Shown here piece after piece: positions 32,194-43,899 of a stretch of 64,000 nucleotides of DNA (the first letter of the stretch is position 1; the number at the start of each line of letters is the position of its first letter). The notes under the pieces were generated by a model, which saw only the letters and a program-made list of their open reading frames with translations, searched no databases and was not told the DNA's origin. The translations under genes were made by a program, and so were the position numbers. This stretch comes from Phytophthora hibernalis (taxonomy: Eukaryota > Oomycota > Peronosporomycetes > Peronosporales > Peronosporaceae). The DNA lies in assembly GCA_012656075.1 (NCBI GenBank), contig JAAKBF010000063.1, positions 1 through 64,000 on the forward strand, read 5' to 3'.

Positions 32194-32895
32194 GATTGGC
32201 GGATTGCATTTTACGCGCCACAGTGACCACGATAGTTTAGTGGCCGAGGCCTCGATTGGGTATAATAAATTCCCGGCCGAGGGAACGAACCCTCGTTTGT
32301 ACCCCTTTCAGTTTCGTACCCTCGGCCGTATAGAGCCGGATACAGGATCACATACCGGGATCGGTTCACACTGTGTCTCAGATCCATAGATCAATATAAA
32401 TAAATCAGCAGTCTTCCCCCAAGTCACCAAGGGTCAAGTCCGTCTTCGGTAAGTCTAGCTAGCTTATCTTAGGGTCTGGATACGCTCGGCTTGTGGGATG
32501 CTGGTCAGCGAACCTAAAATACATTGAACCGAGGGTTTGTTGCTGGCCAGTCCAAGAGATTAGAGTGGCCGAGTGCTGGGAGCGACGAGAAGCGTCATTC
32601 ACCATATATTATAGTGGAACCGAGTGTTCCATACATATTTTTCTACCCGCCGAGGTTTTACCTCGGCAAACCCGTATTAGGCTTGACAGCCGGTACCCCC
32701 TTCTGAGGGACTGCGGGGGTTCGCGCGAAAGCGCAATATTGCATACTAGCCCTCGCTCGTGGCTAGTGGTGCAGGTTATTGGGTTGGCCTACTACAACCT
32801 AGGTGTACAGAGGGTTCACATCCAACCCGGCGTAAGGGATCGTTCCTGGTCTTCAGGTTTGATCCAATGCTCGTTGACCTGACAAGGGAAGCGAG
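32194..32895 (+). repeat. LTR-like arm, left copy of a large inverted repeat
   Basis: About 700 bp matching the reverse complement of 32958-33733 at an eye-estimated 75-85% identity, with blocks such as AAGTCACCAAGGGT, AAGTCCGTCTTCGGTAAGTC, ACCATATATTATAGTGG and CTAGTGGTGCAGGTT. The outer end includes CACGCGC-like and GTGACCAC/GTAGCGACACC-like sequence. Promoter-like TATATTATA and the GGTAAGTCTAGCTAGCTT stretch suggest an LTR. Confidence 0.7.
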
Positions 32896-32957
32896 TGTTA
32901 TTGGTGGGACTCATACCATTTGGTAGTGATAATTTCTGCGTGATCCTACACGACATG

Positions 32958-33733
32958 AGTCCCACCGACAACACTCGCTTCCCTAACAACGGTCAACGAG
33001 GTTGGATCAATATATGAAGACCAGGAACGATCCCCTACACCATGTTGATTGTAAACCCTCTGTACAGCTAGGTTGTATGAGGTCAACCCAAAACCTGCAC
33101 CACTAGCCACGAGCGAGGGCTAGTATGCAATATTACGCTTTCGCGCGAACCCCACAGCCTGTCAAAGGAAGAAAGGGTACCGACTGTCAAGCCTGATACA
33201 TTTTTGCCGATGTAAAATCTCGGCGGGTAGTAATATGTATTTGGAACACTCGCTCCCACTATAATATATGGATAACGACACTTCTTGTCGCTTCCAACAC
33301 TCGGCCACTCTAATATCTTGGACTGACCAGCAACAAACTCTCGGCTCAATGTATGTTGAGCTCGTCGACAGACATCCCACGTAGCCGAGCATATCCAGAC
33401 GCTACGACAAGCTAGCTAGACTTACCGAAGACGGACTTAACCCTTGGTGACTTGTGGGGAAGACGGCTGATTTATTTTTGGTTTGCACGGCTCTGAGAGC
33501 CTCTGTAGGCCTTCCAATAGCTATTCCTATATCTAAATACAAATATCAATTGTAAAATGATCTCGGTAGGGGATCCTGGAGCTGGCTCTAAATGGCCGAG
33601 GGTACGATACCAAGATGGGTACAGGAATAGATTATAACCTCGGCCGGTTTTTACATTATTCCCAGCCGAGACTTCGGTAACTATCATTCCGGTGTCGCTA
33701 CAGCGCGTGGAATGAGATAAGCCAATCGGGTGG
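32958..33733 (-). repeat. LTR-like arm, right copy of a large inverted repeat
   Basis: Reverse-oriented relative of 32194-32895; the arms face each other across about 60 bp. The outer end read on the minus strand includes TGTAGCGACACCGGAATGAT, typical of the TG start of Gypsy-type LTRs in oomycetes. Two solo LTRs in opposite orientation, or a fold-back element, are both possible. Confidence 0.7.
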
Positions 33734-36700
33734 CGTCGTCACCTCCTTTCACCAAAGGAAACATCGGTTATCAGCAACTGGCAAGCGGGGCTAAAACCCA
33801 ACGCCACAACTACCCCGGTTCGAAGCAAGCTTCCACCTGTAGTGCGCATTCCGGCGTCTTCTGCCTTGCTAAATGGCCCTCCGTCGAGTTTCCTGAGCCA
33901 GGCTATGACTGCCGCTCTCCATTCTCTGCACCCGACTGCCGAGGTACGTTCGGTAGCTCCTTGCTTCCCTTGCACGCATCATCCATTTCTTGACGCCTCC
34001 GTGCTCGGTCGTCGTCTTCATCCGAGCTTCCAGGAAGCTGCTGAGGCACCGACCGACGCCTCAGACGCCTCAGACTCCTCTGGCGGGGGACACCACAACC
34101 GTTTGGCGGCACACGTTCCGTGGGCGGAAATCAAGGCGGTCTATCCCCCGTGACACCGTCTTCTTCGACCGAGGCCTCGCCTGCCCTGGCCTTCTTGCTC
34201 GGTGGTGCTTTTGCGTCGGCCTCCGGGTAACAGGGCGCAAGTGTAACCGGTCGGCTACTTAGACCGAGGCTACTGGCAGCGCTCAGTCGCACGCTGCCAA
34301 GATCGAGCCTTCGGTTCCTGCTCTAGCCGAGAAACGGCTCATCTAGCTGGGCCAGCTCGTCGTCGGCGTAGCGCGTCATCGCCCTCGGCGACTTGACACT
34401 ATGTTGAACGGTCGCATGAAAAGCATCACAGACCTCGGTGAGATCTCGTCGGCTGCTGTGGCTCCTTCTCGGTTTCCTCCTGGCGAGGCCGAGCATATTG
34501 TCGATCTCTGTACTGAGGTCTCCGAGTTCAAGGCCAAGCTCATCGACACATAGGATCGGCTCCTGGCCGAGACCGAAAAGCGGGAGAGAGATTCGCGGTT
34601 TACAGAAACCAGGCGTCGAGCGACGAGGGTCGTGCCCGGGTGACGTTGGACGACCTCCGCCGAGACCACGGCCAAGCTATCCAGCAGCTTCGCCAGGCAA
34701 ACTCAGCGAACGCCCATCACAACAGCGTCGTGGCAGCTTGGACTGCTCGGGCGAAGTCGGTCGAGGCCTCGTTGACGTCGGCCCATAGGCTTATCCACCA
34801 GGTACGGGAGGGCTTCAAGGCCGACCTCGTCACCTATACTGACCAAGTGGCCAAATTTTGGTCAGAGCTTGATGCATTTGATCTGGATCGGTTCCACCCC
34901 AGGTGCAGACTTTGGAGGCTCAGGTCTGAGGCCCAACTCTATCTTGCGTCAGCACTCTGCGCTTCACGACCTCGACGTCGGCACCGGGTCCTCGCTTCTG
35001 CGGCACGTTTCACCTCCTGGCGACGCCGCTTTTTCTAACATCTTCTTGCTACCCTCGTTCAGGTATCACAGCGGACGACATTGACTGGGAGCTCCTTGGA
35101 CTTGCGCCATCGAGTGTTACTTCGAAGCACAGCCGGAGTGTGTCCTCCTAGAGTTCAGAGGACAGTGACCAGGATGTCCCGGGTTGGACGTGGAGTTCGA
35201 GCCTCTGGTAAAGGCCTCCGCCGTCGGTGCTGATGACGTCGAGGACTCGGACGACGTACCCCTCTCCGTGTCGGTGTCTCAGCGTCGGCGGAACCGGTGC
35301 AAGCGTCTCCGGCAGTATGCTACGCCGGTTAACGCCCCCAAGGGTCTCCGAGGTCAGCTCTCCCTGCCAGCAAGCGATTGGGCCGACCGTCTCTTGATCC
35401 GAAGACGCGAGCTCAAGGTCGAACTTCCGGATCCTCGGCCGCCTCACCTCCGACACCGCCAGTGTCTGGGGGTCTACTCTGTCGCCACCGAGCTCTCCAC
35501 CTGGGTCACCATCTCCGTCCCCCCGTCTTCGTCGCCACGGAGCCCCCGGTCGGATCGCCTCCGAGCTCACCTTCTCAAAGGCCTACCCCTAAGTACATGG
35601 TGCTCCAGACTCCGGCAGTCGTTGACTTGTCGGGGGATGCGGTCGACACCGAGGTTTGGGCGGCCGCGGTTCCTCCATATAGACCATTCTCGTCGGCGGT
35701 GGTTTACCCACCTCGCGCGACGGCCGGCGTTCTTGCAGTGCTTCGGTGATAGCCACCTTGTACTCTAAGAGAGACCTGGATACTCTGACGGCTTCGGTCG
35801 ACTTCATCATAGACCCAACTCCGTCGTTCGATGTCTCCCAAGCTCCGGCGATGCCCACTACCCCGGCCACCCCTAAGATCTAGGCCACACCCGCTCCGTC
35901 AGCGCTACCCTCGGCTACATCGGTCGCGACTCCTTCGGTCTCAACGGTGACAATGCATCCCACTCCGTCCCTACCATGTGCGTCGGTTGCCTCGGTGTCG
36001 CAGCCGACCACTGTGTTCGCACACCGAAGTGACGGCGACGCTGTCCACTGTCCCCGGTACGGACCCGAGCACCTTCACCCCGGCTGTGCCCACTACACTT
36101 GATCACCTTTTCAGCTGGCTCGCTCTGACGGCAGGCCCGCATTTGACACCGGATTGCACGGCATCGGATGCCCATGAAGCCTGGTGTCAGATGCACAACA
36201 GCAGCCTGACTCCGCCCATCGTGAAGGGCGTCGAGTCCCCGTGCTCGGTGGCTGGGATTTAAGCGATGGTGGATTGGACCGACCCGACTCACCCGTGGCA
36301 GCGAGTGCGTCGGTAACTGCCTGAGACACTTTGCTGCTTCGGCTTGGATCAGATCCCCGCCGGTACCAAGATATCTACTCGTGCCACCGGGTTGGCTCGC
36401 ACAATCAAGGTGTGGCGCCAATTTCAGAGCGTCTCCACCGACCGGACCGAAAGAGCAGATCTCGGCCTCGCCTTGTGGGAACGACGTCACTGGGTCCACG
36501 GCGCCGCTGTCGAATTTTTCCTTCGGGGTATGTCACAGAGGCTCGGTGCCGATGATCCTTCCGCCGTCGATTCTCAGGCTGAGTTCAACAAGACCCGCAA
36601 CCTTCGGGCTGACCGCTTGCGTCATCCAGATGATGTACCGTTGTTGGGAGTGGTGTATCGAACGCCCCAACAAGCCTTTCAATTGCCCGACGGAGTTCAT

Positions 36701-37165
36701 GCAGAAGCCCTCTTACCTATTGTACACATTTGAGGTGCTCGAGTGGGCGGCAACCTCCGAGGATTGCGGTGAACTCGCGACTGTGGAGGCTCGCCAGCTC
36801 TGGCGTAACGACCGGGTGGATACCATCCCTTCAACGCCACATTCGGCCCATGCAACCCGCCGGTGTCTTTGTTCGTGCCTCGCGGCATGACCCAAGCGGA
36901 GGTGGTATCGGGCCTGATGGTGGATCGGACCCTCCCATCGGGTGCAGTCATAGCCCCATGGGCTGCGCAATCCTTGGTCGGGGCTCCTGGAGGGCTCCCG
37001 GGCCAACAGGAGAAGGACGAAGACATGGATGAGAATTCCTTGGCTCCTGCTCCCGTTCCAATTCGCAAACATTGCTTCAACCGCGGAGATCTAACTCTCT
37101 GTCTGGTGTTTTCTTGCTTCCTCGTTCATTTCTCCTGCTATCTTCACACCGTCCGAAGCCCGTAG
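33734..37165 (+). mobile_element. GC-rich retroelement-like region with broken gag-like frames
   Basis: No intact gene. Plus-strand pieces include a coiled-coil, charged stretch at 34390-34900 (VSEFKAKLIDT, stop, DRLLAETEKRERDSRF, then DDLRRDHGQAIQQLRQANSA, HHNSVVAAWTARAKSVEASL and HQVREGFKADLV), a basic/proline-rich part at 35184-35770, and 36344-36730 (KVWRQFQSVSTDRTERADLG, LWERRHWVHGAAVEFFLRGM). The order coiled coil, Pro/Ser/Thr-rich linker, then helical domain is compatible with a Gypsy-type Gag, but no zinc knuckle, protease or reverse transcriptase follows. Stops and frame changes are frequent. The GC content is higher than on either flank. Confidence 0.4.
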
Positions 37166-37315
37166 TCCTCCATAGTGGTAGCTCGTGAGCTCAAGTAATC
37201 TCCGTTAATCCAAATCCATTTTGAAATCGTTCACGTCACATGTAAATAAACAAATCAATGCAGTAGCAGATTTTGTCTGACTCTACGGGATGCATTGGCT
37301 CCGTAGGCAGTTCAC

Positions 37316-38155
37316 TTGTCAAGCCAACCTGATATTACGAAGCGCGTTGCAGTGACAATGGTGTATCTCTCCACCGGTGGAACCATTGACACCGCTTCTT
37401 CTCTCCTGGACATGTTCTGTTGTTTATATCAATCAAGAATTGCATGTTTTAACAAAAAGGGCATAGAAAAGATCAAGATGCCTTCAATTCGCGAAGAATT
37501 AGATCTGATAAGGACCGGTTTCGAGCGTATAGCTGAGTTTCCCAATGTAATTGGAGCAGTGGGCGGATCTCTCATTCGCATTTGCCGACCTGCTGAACAT
37601 GAAGACTGGTATTGTAGAAAGTATTTTCTAGCTGTGAATATGCAAGCCGTCGTGGATAATCGGATAAGGTTTCGTTCAGATTGCATCCGACTGAGCTCCG
37701 TGAATGATCAAGCACTGTGAAATCAATCTGGTCTACGAAATAACGTGTCTATTCCTGTGGGCACGCATCTTCTAGGTGACGCCGGCTACAAGATTTCCGA
37801 CACCTTTTGACACCGTTCGATGAAGATGATGCAGTCCATGATAGCGAGAAGAAGCGATATAATCACAAACATTCGCAAACAAGGATGACCGTCGAACGAT
37901 CGTTTGTCATACTGAAGAATCGCTATCGCATCTTGTTGGGAAAGGTGCAGCAAAAGACGCCACCCGGGTTATCGTGAGCTGTCTCGTACTGCACAACTTG
38001 ATGAACGAGTTGAATGAGACGTATTCTGTGGTTGGAACCGACCCTAACCATCTCCATATCCTGTGATATCTTCGCTGGAGGTGGAAAATTATATCTCGCA
38101 CGAACAAGGGATTGCCAAGCAAGCTGACATTATGGAATATTTGACTGCTTTGTAG
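37316..38155 (+). pseudogene. PIF/Harbinger transposase (DDE_4 type), broken
   Basis: FERIAEFPNVIGAVGGSLIR, RPAEHEDWYCRKYFLAVNMQ, VVDNRIRFRSDCIRLSSVND, then after a stop VGTHLLGDAGYKIS and, further on, remnants of the VERSFGILKNRFRILLGKVQ and LHNLMNE blocks. In active Harbinger transposases the first block reads AIDGSHI with the first catalytic Asp; here it is VGGSLI, so that Asp is lost. GDAGY keeps the second Asp. Several stops and frame changes follow. Dead copy. Confidence 0.75.
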
Positions 38156-38546
38156 ATACTTGTTTGAGTTCATGTACAGGATTTGACACACGTATTGATT
38201 GTTGCTGGATATGTGTCGACTTTGGTAACCCTTTCGCGATTCAAGGGCGTATTTCTCGACCTTTAATCTCTTTTACAAAACACGGTAGAAAATCACCCTC
38301 TTTAAGGGCGAAAAATGCGCCATTTTAGCATAAGCTCAACTGAGTATGCACCCTATTTCGTAACATATCATAAACAGTACTAGGCGTAATCATTGTAGGA
38401 TACTAAATCCAAGTGATATTCATGGATCAGGCAGTATTGGTAAATCACTGATGATGATTTGTTGCACGGGATAGGCAAAACGAGTTCCGTGAAAGGGCAA
38501 TTTTTGCGACCTTTAAGAAATTACTGACTTAGATTTGTAAACTACA
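38156..38546. other. AT-rich non-coding stretch
   Basis: No gene. Contains several versions of a short motif (AAGGGCG..TTTCTCGACCTTTAA, AAGGGCGAAAAATGCGCC, AAGGGCAATTTTTGCGACC), possibly degenerate repeats. Confidence 0.3.
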
Positions 38547-38952
38547 TCTTTTCAACTTCAAAATGGCAAAGTGAAAATTCAAGACGTCATAAGGTAAAAT
38601 CAAAATGACACCAGGTGACAAATATTATATTATACAAGCAACCGATTTGGAAGCGAATTATATGCTGCGGATTTCTTAAAGACACGGTTAGTCACGCCAG
38701 AACTATTCATTGAGGAACACTTGATGAAGGCAGCCGACCTGCCCTCCCACGAAGTTATAACCCTGTATCTTCCCACACGGGCTCGATGTACACAATTAAG
38801 TCCCAGGATTTAGCTATCCAGGAGGCGAACGTGCCAGAAGGTGAGTAAGCAAAATATATAAAAGTGCGTCAGTCCCTTCTCTATTCACGTCATTTTGATT
38901 TTACCTTATGACGTATTGAATTTTCTTTTGCCCTTTTGAAGTTGAAAAGGTG
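38547..38952. mobile_element. MITE-like element with ~64-bp terminal inverted repeats
   Basis: The left end 38547-38610 (TCTTTTCAACTTCAAAATGG ... CATAAGGTAAAATCAAAATG) is repeated in inverse orientation at 38889-38952 with only a few changes. The interior, about 280 bp, has no coding frame but includes an ATATATAAAAG stretch. Total about 406 bp. No transposase; the superfamily is unknown. Confidence 0.75.
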
Positions 38953-38984
38953 TACTGTTTACCTGGGTGGCTCGCAAAGGGTAA

Positions 38985-39320
38985 TAGTACTTGTGTTCGT
39001 GGATATTCTCGTACGCGTTCGCGAACATATTCAAGTACGTGGGTACTGGTTGTTGTTGTAATATTTGTCCGTAGATGTACGCGTAAGCGTACATGTTCAT
39101 ATACGTGTATATTTACTGGTTGAGGTTGGGATATTTGTCTATTCCGTAAATGATAATTTGTGTACATGTATCTACGCGTATGTGTACGTGTTCGTGTACC
39201 TGAACATGTACTGATTGGTGCAGAGAATACATATTTGTTGTTTGAAATAGATCTACGCGTACGTGTACACGTTCGTATACCTGAACATGTACTTGCACTT
39301 GTTGGTGCACATACTACATA
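38985..39320. repeat. GTAC-rich minisatellite with alternating purine/pyrimidine blocks
   Basis: Four or five diverged copies of a block like TACGCGTACGTGTACACGTT followed by CGTATACCTGAACATGTACT, spaced 60-80 bp. A further weak copy lies at 39721-39780. Long alternating R/Y tracts (CGCGTACGTGTACACG) could adopt Z-DNA. Open frames through it are low-complexity artefacts. Confidence 0.6.
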
Positions 39321-39323
39321 TAA

Positions 39324-39680
39324 GGTAACATGCCAGTTCTGGCACGGTGTCAATTATGGCACGGTTTTAGACTTGATTTCACTAAATTTTGCGCCGTTTT
39401 TGGCGCTCAAAAAGTATAAGTTATATGAGGAATTTGCTTATATTTGAAATGTGTATGACCGTGCTACGATCTGTCACACCTTTTCTACCTGTATAATTTT
39501 ATCAACTTTGGCTATCTCTGGCTATAACGTTTAATCAAATCTCGTCCGTCAGAACTATTCCCCGCATACACATTTATCTCCGCTTATATATATAATTTAT
39601 GTTAAGTAGCTTTGCAAAGTTATGTAATTGAATCCCCATTTATGACACCATCGAAACCGTGCCATAATTGGCATTTTACC
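39324..39680. mobile_element. Small element with 25-bp terminal inverted repeats
   Basis: Left end 39324-39348 begins GGTAACATGCCAGTTCTGGC; right end 39656-39680 is the inverse with GGTAAAATGCCAATTATGGC, 22 of 25 positions matching. A second GGCACGG-containing copy lies just inside the left end (39350-39368). About 357 bp, no coding capacity. Confidence 0.65.
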
Positions 39681-40038
39681 ATAGCTGTTGTTTGAATTTG
39701 TGTCAACGTTGTAAATAAGATTCGTGTACGTGGAACTACGCATCAGCCTACATGTTGATGTACGTGGACATGTACATACCTGAAGGCACGAACCGCATTG
39801 ACTTTAGATGGGCGTCGAATGTGAGCTATGCCGGCTCAGAATTCCATCAACACGGACTGTAGCGTGACAATCCAAACGTCGCCTTGTCCGCGACGGCCAT
39901 CTAAAAGAGATCAGACATGAACAGCCACATAGTTAACACCGAATGATGTTCTATGAAATGTGTTTACCTCGATAGTTTGAAAAGCAGTATGAACGGCACG
40001 ATATGGAATATTCAACGTGTAGCTTCAATGTGCAAAAA

Positions 40039-40700
40039 TCACTCACCCGAGCCGGGTTTTTCAACGAGGGTCTCGAGAAGAGATAGCTGCCTTGTTTTCA
40101 ACTGGCGCGAAGCAACTTGAGCAGTCTTTAACACCTGAAGGACGGGTGTCAGTTTGTCGTCAGAGCCCATAGAGGCGGCGATTGCAGCCATCGCTTCCTT
40201 CATCACTGTATGAACGTTTGGGATCGGAGTTGAACCGTTATGTTTGCTCTCTGGCGATGCGAAAGACATGTATTCCTCTGAAGTGTCTGATTCATCGTCG
40301 GCGTCTGATAAATGGCTCCTCCGACGCCGGTACGCCCAGCGAAAGCGCTGTTGACGACGCCCCACAATTCGGTCTCGTCTTCACGACCATCATTCCGGTT
40401 TGTTAGTAAGCCATTTTTCCCTGCCGTACTCGCATTTGAGCTTCTTGAATTTGTTGACCTTCTGTTGAACGCAAAAGTAGTCAATAAGTAAATTACATAT
40501 AGCAACATCAAATGAAAACCAACTTGCTCCCATTGAGCATAACACTTAGGGACTCCGAGAGACGTCCAGCGAAAACCTACCAGGTCAGGCTCTTTTTTAG
40601 ATTTGTATCCACTGATTCTTGACTTCTTTGTCTCCGAAGCGCATTTCCAACAGGCCGGATACCATTGGATTCGTTCAAACAAAGCGCTTTGAAGATGTTT
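40039..40700 (-). pseudogene. Myb/SANT-like DNA-binding protein relic, possibly Harbinger ORF1
   Basis: Minus strand. An upstream piece ends WTSLGVPKCYAQWEQ; after an intron ending TTCAACAG the reading is VNKFKKLKCEYGREKWLTNK, the third-helix region of trihelix Myb/SANT domains. In a shifted frame NDGREDETELWGVVNSAFAG and RTGVGG follow, and in a third frame an acidic linker and a C-terminal helix (KTAQVASRQLKTRQLSLLE) end at 40039. Harbinger elements commonly encode such a partner protein, and Harbinger relics are nearby. Two frame changes make it a likely pseudogene. Confidence 0.5.
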
Positions 40701-41127
40701 TGTCGGTCATCTTGGCCTTCTTTTTTAACCTGACTTGGCGGTGGATGCTGGTTCCCCCGTTACCGCAGGCGCAGGCGCCAGAGGTAAGATCGATGCCTGT
40801 GGTAAGCCGGAAGTCGGTACCAATCGAGAAGGGAGGGTCTATCTTTGTTGTAGCCTACGCTAATGCGCCCCTTGCTTCCTATGAGCGATATAAAGGTCAT
40901 ATATCTTTGAACCCCGTAAAAAGAGTAAAATTTGTTCGCTAGCGGTCTGCGAAGATCAAAGCTCATATTGGTTGGAATTTTTATGGTGGGAGTTTTGCGA
41001 AACCGGTGTGATACTATTGGAATGAGTAAAACCGGGTAGCAAATCCCGTCAATAATCAGTAAGCAAAGTCGTGTTCGGTGGAGAAATTCCAACGCCGGTG
41101 GGGATGCTCTAAATCAACCTCCCATCA

Positions 41128-41178
41128 TTCTCCACCATATCCTCAAATCATATTATGTTATGAGAATATGGTGGAGAA
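41128..41178. repeat. 18-bp inverted repeat hairpin
   Basis: Left arm TTCTCCACCATATCCTCA (41128-41145) and right arm 41161-41178 pair at 17 of 18 positions with a 15-base AT-rich loop. No adjacent gene; probably a transposon or MITE fragment. Confidence 0.7.
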
Positions 41179-41932
41179 AAACAATCATTGATACGTTCAC
41201 TTGTCATTTGTGTTGATGCACGGCATCCACTCTGAATATCCTTCTCCACTTCGTTGTACGAAGAACGAAGGGATATTTTTTACTTTGTTCGCGTCTTGAC
41301 TTGAGAACTCTTCCGAGACCGAAATTCCAACCGGGCGCAACGCCTGAATAGTACATCTCTCCATATTTTATTAAAGATCGCAAGACTAGAGGACCCAAAC
41401 CACTAACACAATATTCACGCTGAGCCATTGACTTTAGGTCTTATTCTCCACATCGTCGTTGCTTTATTTGATGGAACTTCAATCGTTCGTTCATGTTAAT
41501 GTTGCATGAGTCAAATGTTGCTTGGGTCGACTTCAAATATACCACGTTACGCTTCCCAGTAACCACCACTTCGGTAACTACCTCCCAGTATAAACCGATT
41601 TGGGCTGCGCTAGCAACGTGATATCTCATAATAATTTGAAATTATGATTACGATATTGTTCCACTTTACTGGGCTCGGAAACTAAGGCTGCACGTAAACG
41701 GGGATAGCGGATCCAGGCCAAGTATAAGTCTGAAATTCTAAATACGCCAACCAACGATCCGCTACGCTCAACCCAGGGCAGTGTAAAAAGGATTGTGATT
41801 GTAAGATTGTCGAGATTTTCAATCATAATAATTGATTGTGGCGTCCCCTCAATATCGCGCAAGTTAGACGCGGCATTGAGTGTCCGATTTGCACCATAGA
41901 GCATAAAACATTTTATCGGACCTTCAGTTATG

Positions 41933-42060
41933 ACAGAATCCCATCAAGTGGGATTTAGTGGGATTTCTGTCGAGATTGGTATAGCAAAGATTTTGTCGAC
42001 CCAGTGCGGGATTTGTCGAATGTTACTGACAAAAGTCGCTTTTGGTGGACTTTTGTTGAC
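41933..42060. repeat. Two short hairpins in succession
   Basis: 41933-41970 pairs ACAGAATCCCA with TGGGATTTCTGT (one bulge). 42028-42056 pairs GACAAAAGTC with GACTTTTGT. The stretch is full of GGGATTT and TTTGTCGA echoes. No gene is evident. Confidence 0.5.
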
Positions 42061-42424
42061 TGGTAGGGATGCTCGTAGGACCTGGTCAAAGTAAAACCGC
42101 ACTGAGATTTCACTTACGGATCGAAATAGCTCAAATCGGGTTCTTGGTCGGAATAAATAAGTTCTGAGGTTCGTAATGAGTTTACAGGCTGCTGAGGACG
42201 AGTTCTGAGTTCGTATAAGAACGTGAAGAAAATATCAGAAGCCCATAGACGCCGCCTTGGTCCGTATTCCTCATTTTTCCATCGCCGAGACCATTGACTA
42301 CAACCCTCTGCTTTCATGTTCGCGAACAATAGACCATCTCTGACCGATGCCCGTATGCCGCCATTCGATGCCGTCGTCACTACTAGAATGCCGCCGCGCG
42401 TTCCCGGAGGGATGTTACCGCCGA

Positions 42425-42871
42425 CCTGACGAAAGAAGAAGCTGACACTGCATTGGAGAGTCTGAAGTCGCATCAAGTACACAAGAGCGACCCCTAACGT
42501 GCATGCTATGCGCCTACGACGAGCTACATCAACTGCGATATCGTCTTCTCGGGTGCACCTCTGAGTCCTGCTTCTCGAATACCGATCAATGCTCTTGGCG
42601 GGGCAAGTTGCTGCTTTGCCTGAAGACTGGTCGATCTTCTCTGTACGAGCATGCCGAACACTTCACCCAGGCATCATCACCCAGGCGTTTTAAGCTTTCC
42701 AGCGCCCAGAAGACGTTTTGCCGTGAACTAACGCAGGAGCGCCTGATGCGCATCCACCTTGACGATTCCCGTGACTTTGTTGGGTCGGAAGTTGTATATA
42801 GCGTTATGAGTTTGACAACAGTCTTCATGGCGGCGTTATTCGTGGCTTTGCCATACATGTACTTGCCTTGA
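42425..42871 (+). pseudogene. MULE-type transposase N-terminal fragment
   Basis: Reads DLTKEEADTALESLKSHQVH, a stop, then in the next frame CAYDELHQLRYRLLGCTSES, DQCSWRGKLLLCLKTGRSSL and SSPRRFKLSSAQKTFCRELT. This matches the start of a recurrent oomycete MULE transposase with cysteine pairs. After MRIHLDD the similarity stops and the rest of the frame (to 42871) is unrelated. The catalytic domain is absent. Confidence 0.5.
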
Positions 42872-43210
42872 GAGTTTTGTAAGAGAGGACGACTGAGCAA
42901 AAGATCGTAAAGGCTATGGTAGATTAATACGACCCGGTCGGCTTCAGTTACCGACCCGATTTGGGCTATACCAGCAACACGCTCTAAAGCTACTGCTATC
43001 CCAGTAAAATAAGTATAATATATCTAGAGAGCAGCACGTACGGTGTTGCTTTAGGGACGATCGTCCCAAACACAGTTTTATGCGCCCCCTTCACTGCAAC
43101 CTCATTAAAACAAAAGAAAAAAAGACTAAAACTTGTGCATGTGGTACACACTATTTAATGACCACCCTCATATTCGTATTCACAAAGCGTTCTGGCAGTT
43201 GTGCACGACG

Positions 43211-43641
43211 ATGGCCAAGATCAAGGAGTCCAAGGCCATCGGAAGCGAGCAAGATTCACTTACAGGTATGCTCCAGTTACTCAGCTCCTGAGAACTTATT
43301 AGTATTTGCTGGTATATATAAAAATAGGGCGTGTTAACGATGCTGGGGGCCAATGGCAGGCTCAGCAAGAGCGAGCTGCTCATGCGCGAGCTGCACGGGC
43401 CACTAAAATTCGTCGACATACGGTCGTCTATTGTAAACAGCCGTGTAAATATGAACCTAACGTCATGTTGCTACATATTTATACAGGAAGTGCGCTGCGG
43501 GCAATGCGTGCGCGTTTAGCGGCATATAACCGCATCGCAAGACCAAAAATGGAAGAGGGTTGGACAAAGGCCAAGGAGATGCTGCGATGGATTCGTCGTA
43601 GTAGGAGTCTACCAAGTGAGCGAGTCAACGAAGCAGCTTAA
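43211..43641 (+). CDS. Possible small basic protein, two exons, unrecognised
   Basis: ATG at 43211 (MAKIKESKAIGSEQDSLT), donor GTATGC at 43265, acceptor AAAATAG ending at 43327. Exon 2 continues in frame with RVNDAGGQWQAQQERAAHAR, a basic helix, and ends IRRSRSLPSERVNEAA at 43641. A second optional intron could start at GTCGTC (43425) and end TATACAG, but leaving it in keeps the frame open. About 125 residues, Arg- and Ala-rich. No family recognised; it lies in a transposon-rich area, so it could be a relic. Confidence 0.35.
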
Positions 43642-43899
43642 GCACAGAAGATAAACTGTCATGCTAGCGACGTATATTTATTAAAACTGCAGGAAATGAA
43701 GTGAACTGGTTGATTAATAGCAGCTACTTAAAATGACTTCCGACGTTAATCCTTAACGCATCTGTCTTCATTGTTGTCTACGACTGCATTTTCAGAAATG
43801 GCAGACTTAACAGCTTCCTAACATGACTTTTGACATTAAATCATTAACACTTCATACTTCGTGGATGTATTTTCAATAGTGATGTGGTGTAGGGAAATC

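Noticed and set aside
39160..39447. Val/Arg/Tyr-rich frame through the GTAC repeat
   Set aside because: Low-complexity translation of a minisatellite.
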